Assembly (NCBI GenBank): GCA_002344425.1
Contig: DDTV01000015.1
Coordinates: 1-6,808, forward strand
Direction: 5' to 3'
DNA: 6,808 bases
Source: Candidatus Falkowbacteria bacterium UBA2355
GTDB taxonomy: Bacteria; Patescibacteriota; Patescibacteriia; Patescibacteriales; Patescibacteriaceae
Shown: positions 1-6,637 of the stretch, piece by piece
Layout: every line of letters starts with the position of its first letter
Numbering within the stretch: the stretch's first letter is position 1
Notes under the pieces: generated by a model
The model's database searches: none
Seen by the model: the letters and a program-made list of their open reading frames with translations, nothing else
Told to the model about the DNA's origin: nothing
Translations under genes and position numbers: made by a program

Positions 1-62
1 CGATCTATAAAAGGTTTGGCCTTCATTGACGAAACCGGCGCTATGATTTTTTTAAATAACTC

Positions 63-87
63 AAAAAAACCGACGCCGTTGCGTCGG
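63..87 (-). terminator. Rho-independent terminator at the end of the operon
   Basis: Positions 70-76 and 81-87 form a perfect 7-bp inverted repeat, five of whose pairs are G-C, around a 4-nt loop at 77-80. Read on the minus strand, the hairpin is followed directly by seven T residues (complement of 63-69), the classic intrinsic terminator layout. It starts 24 nt past the stop codon of the last gene (stop at 114-112). Read on the plus strand there is no T-run after the hairpin, so it should work in one direction only. This marks the 3' end of the transcription unit that fills the rest of the window. Confidence 0.88.
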
Positions 88-111
88 CCTTTAAGCCAAT
101 ATTTTAATAGA

Positions 112-762
112 TTAAAACGTCGGGTAACGATCATAAATCAAGCTCATGGTTTCTGTAAATTGCTTTTTTATCAGAGAGACAACTTTGGCGTCATCAGAAA
201 GCTCATCTGCCCGAACAATAATTTTTTTAACCAATTCCGGCTCAATCCCCAAGAAAGCAAAACGTTCTCTATAATCCTCGGGCTTATTGGGCAGATTATT
301 ATACATTTCAATAATACCGAGGTTATATTTTTTAATTAGCTCCGGATTCTCTTGATTGGGCAGTTCCATATATTCAAGATTTTTCAAATAGCGGTCAATT
401 GGAAAAGCATGAATATCAAAAATATCTTGCAAAGTTTTTATCGCAGTCAGAGTAATCCAATCCTTACTAGCGTGAATTATTCCGGAATCTAAATTTTCAA
501 ATAAAAAACCAAGAGTATCGGCAAACGGCGTTTTTTGTGTTTCATCATAAATAAGATGAACAAACCAGCCCTTTTTAAAATCATCTTCTTGATAGAAGCT
601 TGGTTTAATCTGATCTTCGCTATGAGTAAATTCACGCGCTAAACCGCTTACGTAACGACTGTCGGGGTAGACTGTTCCTGAAAAATATTTCTTTTCGTCG
701 CTAATCAGGAGCTTTTCTTTTAACTCAAAGGCGGCGCGGAGATGAGTTCCGGGCAAAGCCAT
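112..762 (-). CDS. Zinc-dependent phospholipase C-like putative metal hydrolase
   Basis: This 216-residue protein has no signal peptide or membrane segment, so it is probably cytoplasmic. The N-terminal half carries spaced His/Asp residues resembling the zinc-dependent phospholipase C fold (PF00882): His7 in PGTHL, Asp34 in YPDSR, His47 in FTHS, and His69 with Asp73 in FVHLIYD. The His-x3-Asp spacing matches the H118/D122 pair of Bacillus cereus phospholipase C. His97 and Asp101 (H-x3-D) could correspond to its H142/E146 pair. The C-terminal half (about 105-216) is charged, probably helical and unrecognised. The substrate is unknown, and many proteins with this fold are not proven phospholipases. 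The ATG lies one base after the pyrG stop (TAG-T-ATG); the GGGAG at 780-776, inside the pyrG end, is a possible but distant ribosome site. It is the last gene before the terminator. An HD-domain hydrolase is less likely because there is no adjacent His-Asp pair. Confidence 0.6.
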   Translation of the reverse strand: MALPGTHLRAAFELKEKLLISDEKKYFSGTVYPDSRYVSGLAREFTHSEDQIKPSFYQEDDFKKGWFVHLIYDETQKTPFADTLGFLFENLDSGIIHASKDWITLTAIKTLQDIFDIHAFPIDRYLKNLEYMELPNQENPELIKKYNLGIIEMYNNLPNKPEDYRERFAFLGIEPELVKKIIVRADELSDDAKVVSLIKKQFTETMSLIYDRYPTF

Positions 763-763
763 A

Positions 764-2428
764 CTATTTCTTTTTCTCCCGAAGCTTCAAGCAGGTTTTA
801 ACAAATTCAACGAAAAGCGGGTGCGGATCAAGCGGGCGTGAAATATATTCGGGATGGAATTGAGTGCCGATAAAGAAAGGATGATCCGTGATTTCAATCG
901 CCTCGACGATATTGTGGTCCGGCGACGTTCCGCAAATGGTGAGGCCCTTTTGTTCTAAGAGCTCGCGATATTTTGGATTGAATTCATAGCGATGGCGATG
1001 GCGTTCGGAAACAACTCTTTTTTTGCCGAATTTCTTTTCATAAATCTTGGCCATATGAGTTCCCGGAACAAGCCGGCAAGGCCAGCCGCCCAAACGAATC
1101 GTTCCGCCGTACTTGCCTTTCTTCAAATTCTCGATTTGCGATTCCATAACGTCTATAACCGGATGCGGAGTCTTGGGATTTATTTCGCGGCTCGAAGCGC
1201 CTTTCAAGTCGGCGACGTGACGTGCGAACTCAATAACCGCCATCTGCATACCGTAGCACAAACCGAAATACGGAACTTTATTTTCGCGGCAATACTTGAT
1301 TGTTTTTATTTTGCCTTCGGCGCCGCGCGTTCCCCAACCTTGCGGAACTATAATGCCGTCGAATTTTTTCAAAAGTTTGGCGCCGTCTTTTTCAACTTCT
1401 TCAGAAGACAGCCAATGGATATTGACATGGCAATGGTTGGCCGCCCCGGCATGCTTAATCGCTTCTAAAACCGAAATGTAAGAATCGGTCATTGTAAAAT
1501 TGCCTGAGACGAAATATTTGCCGACAATACCGACATTAATTTCTTTTTTGGCTGTTTTTATGCGGCGAATCATAGCCCGCCATTCAACCAAGTCTTTACG
1601 GCGCGGTCGCAAACCGAAACGGTCTAATAAGCGCTCGCCGAGCTTGTCCTTTTCAAAATTAACCGGCACGTCGTAAATTGATTCGATATCCGGAGCGGAA
1701 ATAACGTCCTCGGCTTTAATATTGCAGTTAATCGCGATTTTCTCGCGGCGCGGCTGATCAATGTCGGTTGAAGAACGGGCAATAATGAAATCGGGTTGAA
1801 TACCGGCGGCGTTAAGCGTATGAATCGCGTACTGAGTAGGTTTGGTTTTCATTTCGCTGGACAATGAAGGGACCGGCAAATATGAAACCATCACAAAGGC
1901 GACATCTCGGCCGTATGAGAGTTTCATCATACGCGCCGCTTCAAGGAAGAGTAAGTTTTGATATTCTCCGACCGTACCGCCGATTTCAATCAACATAATC
2001 TCGGCTTTGGTTTTTTTAACCGCGCGTTCAATGCGATCTTTTATTTCCAAAGGTATATGCGGAACGACTTCAACGCATTTTCCGCCGTAACCGAGATTGC
2101 GTTCACGCTCAATAACCGCCTGATAAACGCGGCCGGTCGTCATATAACTTTCTCGATAAATATTCGTGCCTAGGAAGCGCTCGTAATTACCGATGTCCTG
2201 ATCGGTTTCATCACCGTCTTCAGTTACAAAGACTTCGCCGTGTTCAATCGGATTCATTGTACCGGCGTCAACGTTGATATAGGGGTCAATTTTAATCGCG
2301 CTGACCGAAAAACCCTTGCCGGATAAAATCCGACCGATTGATGCGGCCGCCACTCCCTTGCCGACGCCCGACATAACTCCGCCGACAACGAAAATATATT
2401 TGGTAGTAAACTTTTTCTTCTTTTTCAT
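764..2428 (-). CDS. pyrG: CTP synthase (glutamine-hydrolysing)
   Basis: Makes CTP from UTP, ATP and glutamine, the last step of de novo pyrimidine nucleotide synthesis, in the cytoplasm. Its 554 residues are close to the family's usual length. The synthetase domain (about 8-275) has the P-loop GGVMSGVGKG (16-25), DPYINVDAGTMNP (48-60), HGEVFVTEDG (63-72), EIGGTVG (148-154) and KTKPTQ (194-199). The class I glutamine amidotransferase domain (about 297-545) has nucleophile Cys391 in GLCYGMQ, ERHRHRYE (475-482), and His525 and Glu527 in QFHPEY, so the triad is intact. The oxyanion loop, usually PGGFG, reads PQGWG (362-366), which is unusual. I chose the ATG whose A is the last base of the upstream TGA (TGATG); a GTG one codon earlier, at 2431-2429, is possible. 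No Shine-Dalgarno is seen, so translation probably depends on coupling to the prepilin peptidase gene. Confidence 0.97.
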   Translation of the reverse strand: MKKKKKFTTKYIFVVGGVMSGVGKGVAAASIGRILSGKGFSVSAIKIDPYINVDAGTMNPIEHGEVFVTEDGDETDQDIGNYERFLGTNIYRESYMTTGRVYQAVIERERNLGYGGKCVEVVPHIPLEIKDRIERAVKKTKAEIMLIEIGGTVGEYQNLLFLEAARMMKLSYGRDVAFVMVSYLPVPSLSSEMKTKPTQYAIHTLNAAGIQPDFIIARSSTDIDQPRREKIAINCNIKAEDVISAPDIESIYDVPVNFEKDKLGERLLDRFGLRPRRKDLVEWRAMIRRIKTAKKEINVGIVGKYFVSGNFTMTDSYISVLEAIKHAGAANHCHVNIHWLSSEEVEKDGAKLLKKFDGIIVPQGWGTRGAEGKIKTIKYCRENKVPYFGLCYGMQMAVIEFARHVADLKGASSREINPKTPHPVIDVMESQIENLKKGKYGGTIRLGGWPCRLVPGTHMAKIYEKKFGKKRVVSERHRHRYEFNPKYRELLEQKGLTICGTSPDHNIVEAIEITDHPFFIGTQFHPEYISRPLDPHPLFVEFVKTCLKLREKKK

Positions 2429-3189
2429 CACTGCAAATTAACAAAATTCAAATACCAGTGCACTATTTTTTCTCCGTATAAAAGCGTAATGGCGCCGGCT
2501 ACGGACAAAAAAGTTCCGAGCGGCACCATTGATCCCCATTTCTTCTTCCCGCTTAAGAGCGCCGCTATACCGAAGACGGCGCCAAAGCCATAAGCTATAA
2601 AAATCGCAGCTAGAATATTCGGCCAACCTAGACCGACGCCGAGCAAAAGCCCGAGTCGGATGTCGCCGCCGCCTATCCAGCGTCCACGGGAAACAAGATA
2701 TTGGATAAGAAAAAAACCTGTTCCTATTGTAGCAGAAATCAAGAGCCCCGACCACCCTATTCCCAGCCATAAATTGGCTCCGAGTACGGTTATAGCCGCC
2801 GGTAAAGTGACTTTGTCCACAATTACATACCAGCGGGCATCCATAACAAAAATCAAGACAAAGACGGCCAGTAAAAACCAATTACGCGCCAGCAAGAGCC
2901 AATCAAAGGGATTAAGCCAATAAGCCAACATGAACAAAAGAGCGGTAATCGCCTCGACCAAGGGATACTGCCAGGAAATCGGACTGGCGCAGTGGCGGCA
3001 ATGGCCGCGCAAAAGCAAAAAACTCAATATCGGAATATTGTCATACCAATAAATAAGCTTCTGGCAACTGCGACAATGGGAACGGCCGTTCATCGACTCG
3101 CCTTCATAAAGGCGCCAGGCGGCGCAATTTAGAAAACTGCCGATAATCAATCCCAATATGCAACTAGCGACGAGAAAAAATGGTTCCAT
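2428..3189 (-). CDS. pilD: Type IV prepilin peptidase (leader peptidase, A24 family)
   Basis: Membrane aspartic protease that cleaves the leader of type IV prepilins or pseudopilins at the inner face of the cytoplasmic membrane; many members also N-methylate the new N-terminus. From the ATG at 3189 it has 253 residues. It shows the N-terminal GSFLN...RL signature (17-27), a four-cysteine zinc site (C-x2-C at 39/42 and 64/67), then about seven hydrophobic segments. The catalytic aspartates are Asp117 in VMDAR and Asp176 in GGGDIRL; Asp125 fits the second Asp of the usual D...PD motif, although the preceding Pro is Val here. VPLGTFLS near the C-terminus is also typical. A TTG at 3204-3202 would add five residues (MKNIL); I prefer the ATG, which puts the protein right before its first membrane segment. 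The start overlaps the upstream gene by 26 nt. No pilin, pilus ATPase or assembly gene is in the window. Confidence 0.93.
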   Translation of the reverse strand: MEPFFLVASCILGLIIGSFLNCAAWRLYEGESMNGRSHCRSCQKLIYWYDNIPILSFLLLRGHCRHCASPISWQYPLVEAITALLFMLAYWLNPFDWLLLARNWFLLAVFVLIFVMDARWYVIVDKVTLPAAITVLGANLWLGIGWSGLLISATIGTGFFLIQYLVSRGRWIGGGDIRLGLLLGVGLGWPNILAAIFIAYGFGAVFGIAALLSGKKKWGSMVPLGTFLSVAGAITLLYGEKIVHWYLNFVNLQ

Positions 3190-4498
3190 AAGAATGTTTT
3201 TCAAAAGTGATGGCCAATAATAAAACCGAAATAGGCACCAAGGGTATAAAGGCTCTGGACAAAGCGGTGTGGTCTAGTGCCCATTGGTAATTTTCCGTCA
3301 CCATAAATATAACCACCAAAATCGCTACTACGCTTAACAGCATAAGCCAAGCGACTAAAAGTTCTTTGCGGCGCCAAATACGCAAACAAAGAACCAAGCC
3401 GGCGCCGATCACGATAAACCACCAAATATTCCAATTGTTGCTAATGAACAAGGCTTGGGTAAATTGAGGCAATGCATCGGGACGCCAAACCCAAGCCGCT
3501 TCGGTGTTGCGCAAATTAAGACGATTGATCAATTTGAATAAAGCAATCGGCAAAATCGGTATGAGCAAGGCGCCTAATGCATAAAGCGAAGAACGCCAGC
3601 GGGGTCGATGCAATTTGAAAAAATATGCGGCCGAGAAACCGACGGCCAAAGCGATAATATAAAAAGTTCCGTAATTTTTAATATTAAAAGTCCAAGCGAC
3701 CAAGGCCGAAGACAAGAGCAAACGATTGATTCGGGAACGCTCCAACCATTCAAAGAAAAATCCGAAACCGACAGCGGCATAGTAAGCGACAATCAAGTCC
3801 GCATAATTATTGGACGCATGATAAAAAATAAAGGGCTGAGAACAAAAGAATAAAGCCAACAATAATCCCTTGACCTGCCCTAAATATTTGATTGAAAAAT
3901 CAATTATGAACAAGGTCAGAGACATAAAATAAAACCAAGCCAGAAGATTGACCACTCCTCCGCTCGCGCCAAGCAGTCTGAACCAATATTCAAGCAAGGA
4001 AACATGCCAAGGGTAATTCGGATGATTATAAGATGCTAGATAATCCGGGCTTGAGCGATCGAAATTAACCGCGCCGTCAGCTAAAAGAATTTCAGCGCGA
4101 GTTGCCCAAAAAGCAATGGAATCAAAGGCTACCGGCGGTTTACCCAAGGCTTGAATCAAACTTAAAAACAATAAGGCGGCAATCAAACAGCCGAGCAGCC
4201 ATGACAGCGGCTTAACCTTCGCGACATCGATCGTTAGCTGGTTTTTCCAAGGAAAGCGCAGGACGAAAACAAGCAAAGCAATCAAGGTCTGAGCGCCGAA
4301 AAACCACAACAGCCAAGGCGAAAAAGCTTGCCGGGCGATAACAAAATACAATAAGAGCTCAAAGGTAATAACCGCCGAACCGATGCCGTATACCAAAGAA
4401 AAAGCGCGCAAGCCGGAAATAAAACGAGGATACAAAAACGACAGGGCGGCCAAGCCCGGCGCTGATACAGAAATGATAATTAGAATAATCGGCCACAT
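3164..4498 (-). CDS. Polytopic GT-C/GT39-like membrane glycosyltransferase
   Basis: A 444-residue integral membrane protein with roughly eleven hydrophobic segments. It resembles GT-C enzymes (dolichyl/undecaprenyl-phosphate-sugar-dependent glycosyltransferases of the GT39/PMT and ArnT type), which move a sugar from a lipid carrier to an acceptor on the outer face of the membrane. After the N-terminal helices comes a loop with AFDSIAFWATRAE (124-136), whose Asp126 fits the catalytic Asp of the first GT-C loop. Then come NHPNYPW (158-164), NNYADLIVAYY (230-240) with a second Asp, NIKNYG (272-277), and a C-terminal DHTALSRAFIPLVP (409-422) of the kind seen at the end of such proteins. Donor and acceptor cannot be told. 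The ATG lies one base after the preceding stop (TAA-T-ATG), with no Shine-Dalgarno. The 3' end overlaps the prepilin peptidase gene by 26 nt. An O-antigen ligase-like role is an alternative. Confidence 0.78.
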   Translation of the reverse strand: MWPIILIIISVSAPGLAALSFLYPRFISGLRAFSLVYGIGSAVITFELLLYFVIARQAFSPWLLWFFGAQTLIALLVFVLRFPWKNQLTIDVAKVKPLSWLLGCLIAALLFLSLIQALGKPPVAFDSIAFWATRAEILLADGAVNFDRSSPDYLASYNHPNYPWHVSLLEYWFRLLGASGGVVNLLAWFYFMSLTLFIIDFSIKYLGQVKGLLLALFFCSQPFIFYHASNNYADLIVAYYAAVGFGFFFEWLERSRINRLLLSSALVAWTFNIKNYGTFYIIALAVGFSAAYFFKLHRPRWRSSLYALGALLIPILPIALFKLINRLNLRNTEAAWVWRPDALPQFTQALFISNNWNIWWFIVIGAGLVLCLRIWRRKELLVAWLMLLSVVAILVVIFMVTENYQWALDHTALSRAFIPLVPISVLLLAITFEKHSYGTIFSRR

Positions 4499-4499
4499 A

Positions 4500-5123
4500 T
4501 TATTTTATTCTTTTAAAGATGGCTTGATTTTGAGCCAAGGAAACGATTAATTCAAACTTGCCGAGTTCGAGTCTCGGTTCGCCGCTCTTATAAAGAATTC
4601 CATTTTCATAAATATAAGGTACAACCGGACGGAATAAAACAAAATAATCAGCCGTCTGAGCAGGAGCTACCTTATATTCTTTAAATAAATAATACATCAG
4701 ATAGGGGGCCAAGGCGGCGTCGGCATAAGCGACCGTCTTGCCCTTGGGAACGCTGGCTTTAATCTTTTCAACAAAGGGATAGAGTCCGCAAAATCCGCCG
4801 CCGAGCTTCTGGTTCTTATCAATGCGGCAATGCCGCCAAATAATTTGCTCCTCGGCCGTCGCCGATATCATAAACCAAGTTTCATTAAATTCCTTGGCAC
4901 TGCTATAAACAAATTGCGTAAAAAGCGGCAGCCAAGCAATCGCCGCGGCTGATAGAATAATGGCTGACCAAGACCAAGTGCGGCGGAAAAATATAAAGCC
5001 GAGCAGCAGGGCTATTAAAAATAGAAGTCCGAAAAAAACTGTCGCCGGAACGGCGCCGATTTTCGAACCTAAAATAACATTGATTGTACTTAATAATTCC
5101 GGCTGGTGAGTGAAGAAGTTCAT
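4500..5123 (-). CDS. Unrecognised protein with two membrane segments and a soluble C-terminal domain
   Basis: I do not recognise this 207-residue protein. Two hydrophobic stretches (about 27-46 and 50-70), separated by a short basic turn (FFRRTW), should form a helical hairpin. The remaining 135 residues are soluble and contain two cysteines (Cys99 and Cys112) that could form a disulfide if exported. The stretch VPKGKTVAYADAALAPYLMY (125-144), followed by TADYFVLF (157-164), resembles the C-terminal soluble tail of some GT39-like membrane glycosyltransferases, where a sequence like 'VP.g..VaY' precedes an 'adYvvl' strand. It also directly precedes a GT-C gene that seems to lack such a tail. 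It may therefore be a separate accessory subunit of that enzyme; this is inference. Its ATG overlaps the TGA of the upstream glycosyltransferase (ATGA), and the gene ends one base before the GT-C start. Confidence 0.7.
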   Translation of the reverse strand: MNFFTHQPELLSTINVILGSKIGAVPATVFFGLLFLIALLLGFIFFRRTWSWSAIILSAAAIAWLPLFTQFVYSSAKEFNETWFMISATAEEQIIWRHCRIDKNQKLGGGFCGLYPFVEKIKASVPKGKTVAYADAALAPYLMYYLFKEYKVAPAQTADYFVLFRPVVPYIYENGILYKSGEPRLELGKFELIVSLAQNQAIFKRIK

Positions 5124-5812
5124 GGGCGGAGTCCAAGGTGTTTTTTAAAATATAGCATCTGAGAGCGGCGATAATATTTCTTGCGCAAACGCTCATCCGA
5201 GTTGCTCGCGCCGCGCTGATGAACAACGCTGGCCGCTTCACTTATTACAATATCATACCCGAGAGCTTTAGTCCGCCAGCATAAATCAACATCTTCAAAA
5301 TACATGAAAAAACGCTCATCAAAGCCCCCGAGACTCTCAAAAATAACGCGCCGAATCGCCAAGGCAGCCCCGCTGACCCAGTCGGCGCGCGAAGCATCGG
5401 TTTTTAAATTGCCTCTTAATAATCCGAGCCAAGTCGGCCAACAACCAAAGGCAAAGGGCTCATCTTTGGCCGTCTCGTCAATTAACTTTGGCGCGGCAAT
5501 CCCAACCTTGGGAGAACTTTCAAAAACCTCAGCTAAGGCTTTAAGCGTGGCTTCATTAAGGCGCGCGTCGCTATTCAAAAACAATAAAAACTCTCCGCTT
5601 GCGAGGCGGGCGCCTTGGTTGCAGGCCGCGGCAAAGCCGAGGTTGTTTTGATTAAGAACTTTTTTTATATTTTGACCGGCCAAAAATTCGGCGCTCCCGT
5701 CCTTTGAACCGTTATCAACCACAATAACTTCTAGACCGCTCGGCAATGAATCAAGGCAGCGGCCCAGTATTTCTTTAGTGTTATAACTGACTATAATAAT
5801 CGACCAGAGCAT
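5120..5812 (-). CDS. Family 2 glycosyltransferase, rhamnosyltransferase (WbbL)-like
   Basis: Cytoplasmic, inverting GT-A fold enzyme that transfers an activated sugar to a glycan or lipid-linked acceptor. It has 230 residues. N-terminal nucleotide-binding strands include VSYN (8-11) and VDNGSKDGS (32-40). NLGFAAACNQG (57-67) is typical of WbbL-like members. NSDA (80-83) holds the DXD-like metal site. GGFDERFFMYFEDVDLCWR (162-180) carries the acceptor loop and the Glu173-Asp174 catalytic region, and His198 lies in the VVHQRG strand. The family is often 280-300 residues; this one ends soon after MLYFKKH, without the usual C-terminal extension. It still has all catalytic motifs and a normal stop, so it looks complete. 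The start is one base after the methyltransferase stop (TAA-T-ATG), with no Shine-Dalgarno. The sugar is not determinable; rhamnose is only a family association. Confidence 0.9.
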   Translation of the reverse strand: MLWSIIIVSYNTKEILGRCLDSLPSGLEVIVVDNGSKDGSAEFLAGQNIKKVLNQNNLGFAAACNQGARLASGEFLLFLNSDARLNEATLKALAEVFESSPKVGIAAPKLIDETAKDEPFAFGCWPTWLGLLRGNLKTDASRADWVSGAALAIRRVIFESLGGFDERFFMYFEDVDLCWRTKALGYDIVISEAASVVHQRGASNSDERLRKKYYRRSQMLYFKKHLGLRP

Positions 5813-5813
5813 A

Positions 5814-6635
5814 TTATTTTTTCTTGCGCGCGACTATAAACAAATTATCTCCCGTTTTACTAAGCCAGGCAAATGCATAAATCAACAACTTAACAAGGCC
5901 TGAAAAATCAGCTGTTATTTTATGATACATGCTCAAGCCTTTCTTGGCGTAGATAACTTCAAAACCGGAGCGCTCTAAAATAAAAACAGCTCCGCGCCAA
6001 CCGAATTGCCAAATATGCTGAGTCGGCGACATTCCGTACCAGCGGACTCCCAGCAAAAAACGCCACAAACTGAAAAATCTCGGCAGTTCAAGTACGAGTA
6101 TTCCTTGGTCCGATAAAACTCTTTTTGCTTCACTTAATTCGCCAATCGGATCAACAATATGTTCCAAACAATGCAAATAAGTAATAACCTCAAATGATTC
6201 TGCGGGCAAAGCCAGAGATTTTAAACTTCCCACCGTCAAAGCTTCGCCCAATCCGAAATTATGTCGGCCAAGTTCAATCGCCGATTCGGATAAATCAATT
6301 CCTCGCGCGTCAAAACCGTATTTTTTCGCTTCAGCGACAAAAACACCGGCACTGCATCCGACATCCAGCAAAGATCCGGCGGAAAAATATTTTTTTATAA
6401 TTTCCAAGGGCCGGTGGGAAAAGCTTTGGCGCAGAGGCAATTCATCAAACTTGGCTTGGTGGCTTGTTTGCGATTTGTAAAAATCGTCAATCGAGGGCAA
6501 GTCGATTGGCTGCGGCCAAGTTCGCGCCAAAGAACAGGCACCGCAAATTATGACCGAGAAGTCATTACCTGGGGTTTTATAATTATGAACACGGTATTTA
6601 TTGGCGCCGCATAAACAAATCGGAAAATCAGGCAT
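5814..6635 (-). CDS. Class I SAM-dependent methyltransferase with N-terminal zinc-binding motif
   Basis: This 273-residue protein probably methylates a sugar or a glycan intermediate, given its glycosyltransferase neighbours. Four N-terminal cysteines (Cys7, Cys9, Cys31, Cys34) form a zinc-ribbon-like module like that ahead of many class I methyltransferases in polysaccharide clusters, though the first pair is C-x-C rather than the common C-x2-C. The Rossmann domain begins with motif I, LLDVGCSAGVF (89-99). The acidic end of strand 2 is GIDLSESA (112-119), LPAESFEVI (143-151) leads into strand 4, and LHCLEHIVDP (154-163) is the typical post-strand-4 motif of this family. A later SPTQHIWQFGW (203-213) matches the 'H...fs' segment near the C-terminus. 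The exact substrate is unknown. The ATG lies 2 nt after the upstream stop; the A/T-rich upstream stretch has no Shine-Dalgarno. Confidence 0.88.
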   Translation of the reverse strand: MPDFPICLCGANKYRVHNYKTPGNDFSVIICGACSLARTWPQPIDLPSIDDFYKSQTSHQAKFDELPLRQSFSHRPLEIIKKYFSAGSLLDVGCSAGVFVAEAKKYGFDARGIDLSESAIELGRHNFGLGEALTVGSLKSLALPAESFEVITYLHCLEHIVDPIGELSEAKRVLSDQGILVLELPRFFSLWRFLLGVRWYGMSPTQHIWQFGWRGAVFILERSGFEVIYAKKGLSMYHKITADFSGLVKLLIYAFAWLSKTGDNLFIVARKKK

Positions 6636-6637
6636 AT

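Noticed and set aside
1..26. Possible start of another minus-strand gene (ATG at 26-24, reading MKAKPFIDR).
   Set aside because: Only eight full codons are visible, with no ribosome site or promoter-like sequence that I could defend; it cannot be told from chance.
13..54. Possible second terminator on the plus strand: GGTTT (13-17) and AAACC (32-36), followed by a T-run at 48-54.
   Set aside because: The stem is only five pairs with a 14-nt loop, and the T-run starts 11 nt past the stem, too far for an intrinsic terminator.
1..339. Open plus-strand frame running in from the left edge (readable as GLAFIDETGAMIF near its beginning).
   Set aside because: Most of it is antisense to the well-supported 112-762 gene and it runs through the terminator hairpin. 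The first 62 bases alone are too short to support a convergent gene.
992..1468. Long plus-strand open frame of 158 codons within the pyrG region.
   Set aside because: It is the antisense shadow of pyrG, whose conserved motifs across the same bases leave no doubt about the coding strand; its translation shows no recognisable domain.
2438..2881. Minus-strand open frame of 147 codons overlapping the prepilin peptidase in another frame.
   Set aside because: The peptidase frame has the zinc cysteines and catalytic aspartates; the alternative frame is rich in Arg/Cys/Phe and has no motif.
5304..5651. Plus-strand open frame of 115 codons opposite the GT2 gene.
   Set aside because: Antisense shadow; the GT2 motifs VDNGSKDGS, NSDA and GGFDERFF are encoded on the minus strand of the same bases.
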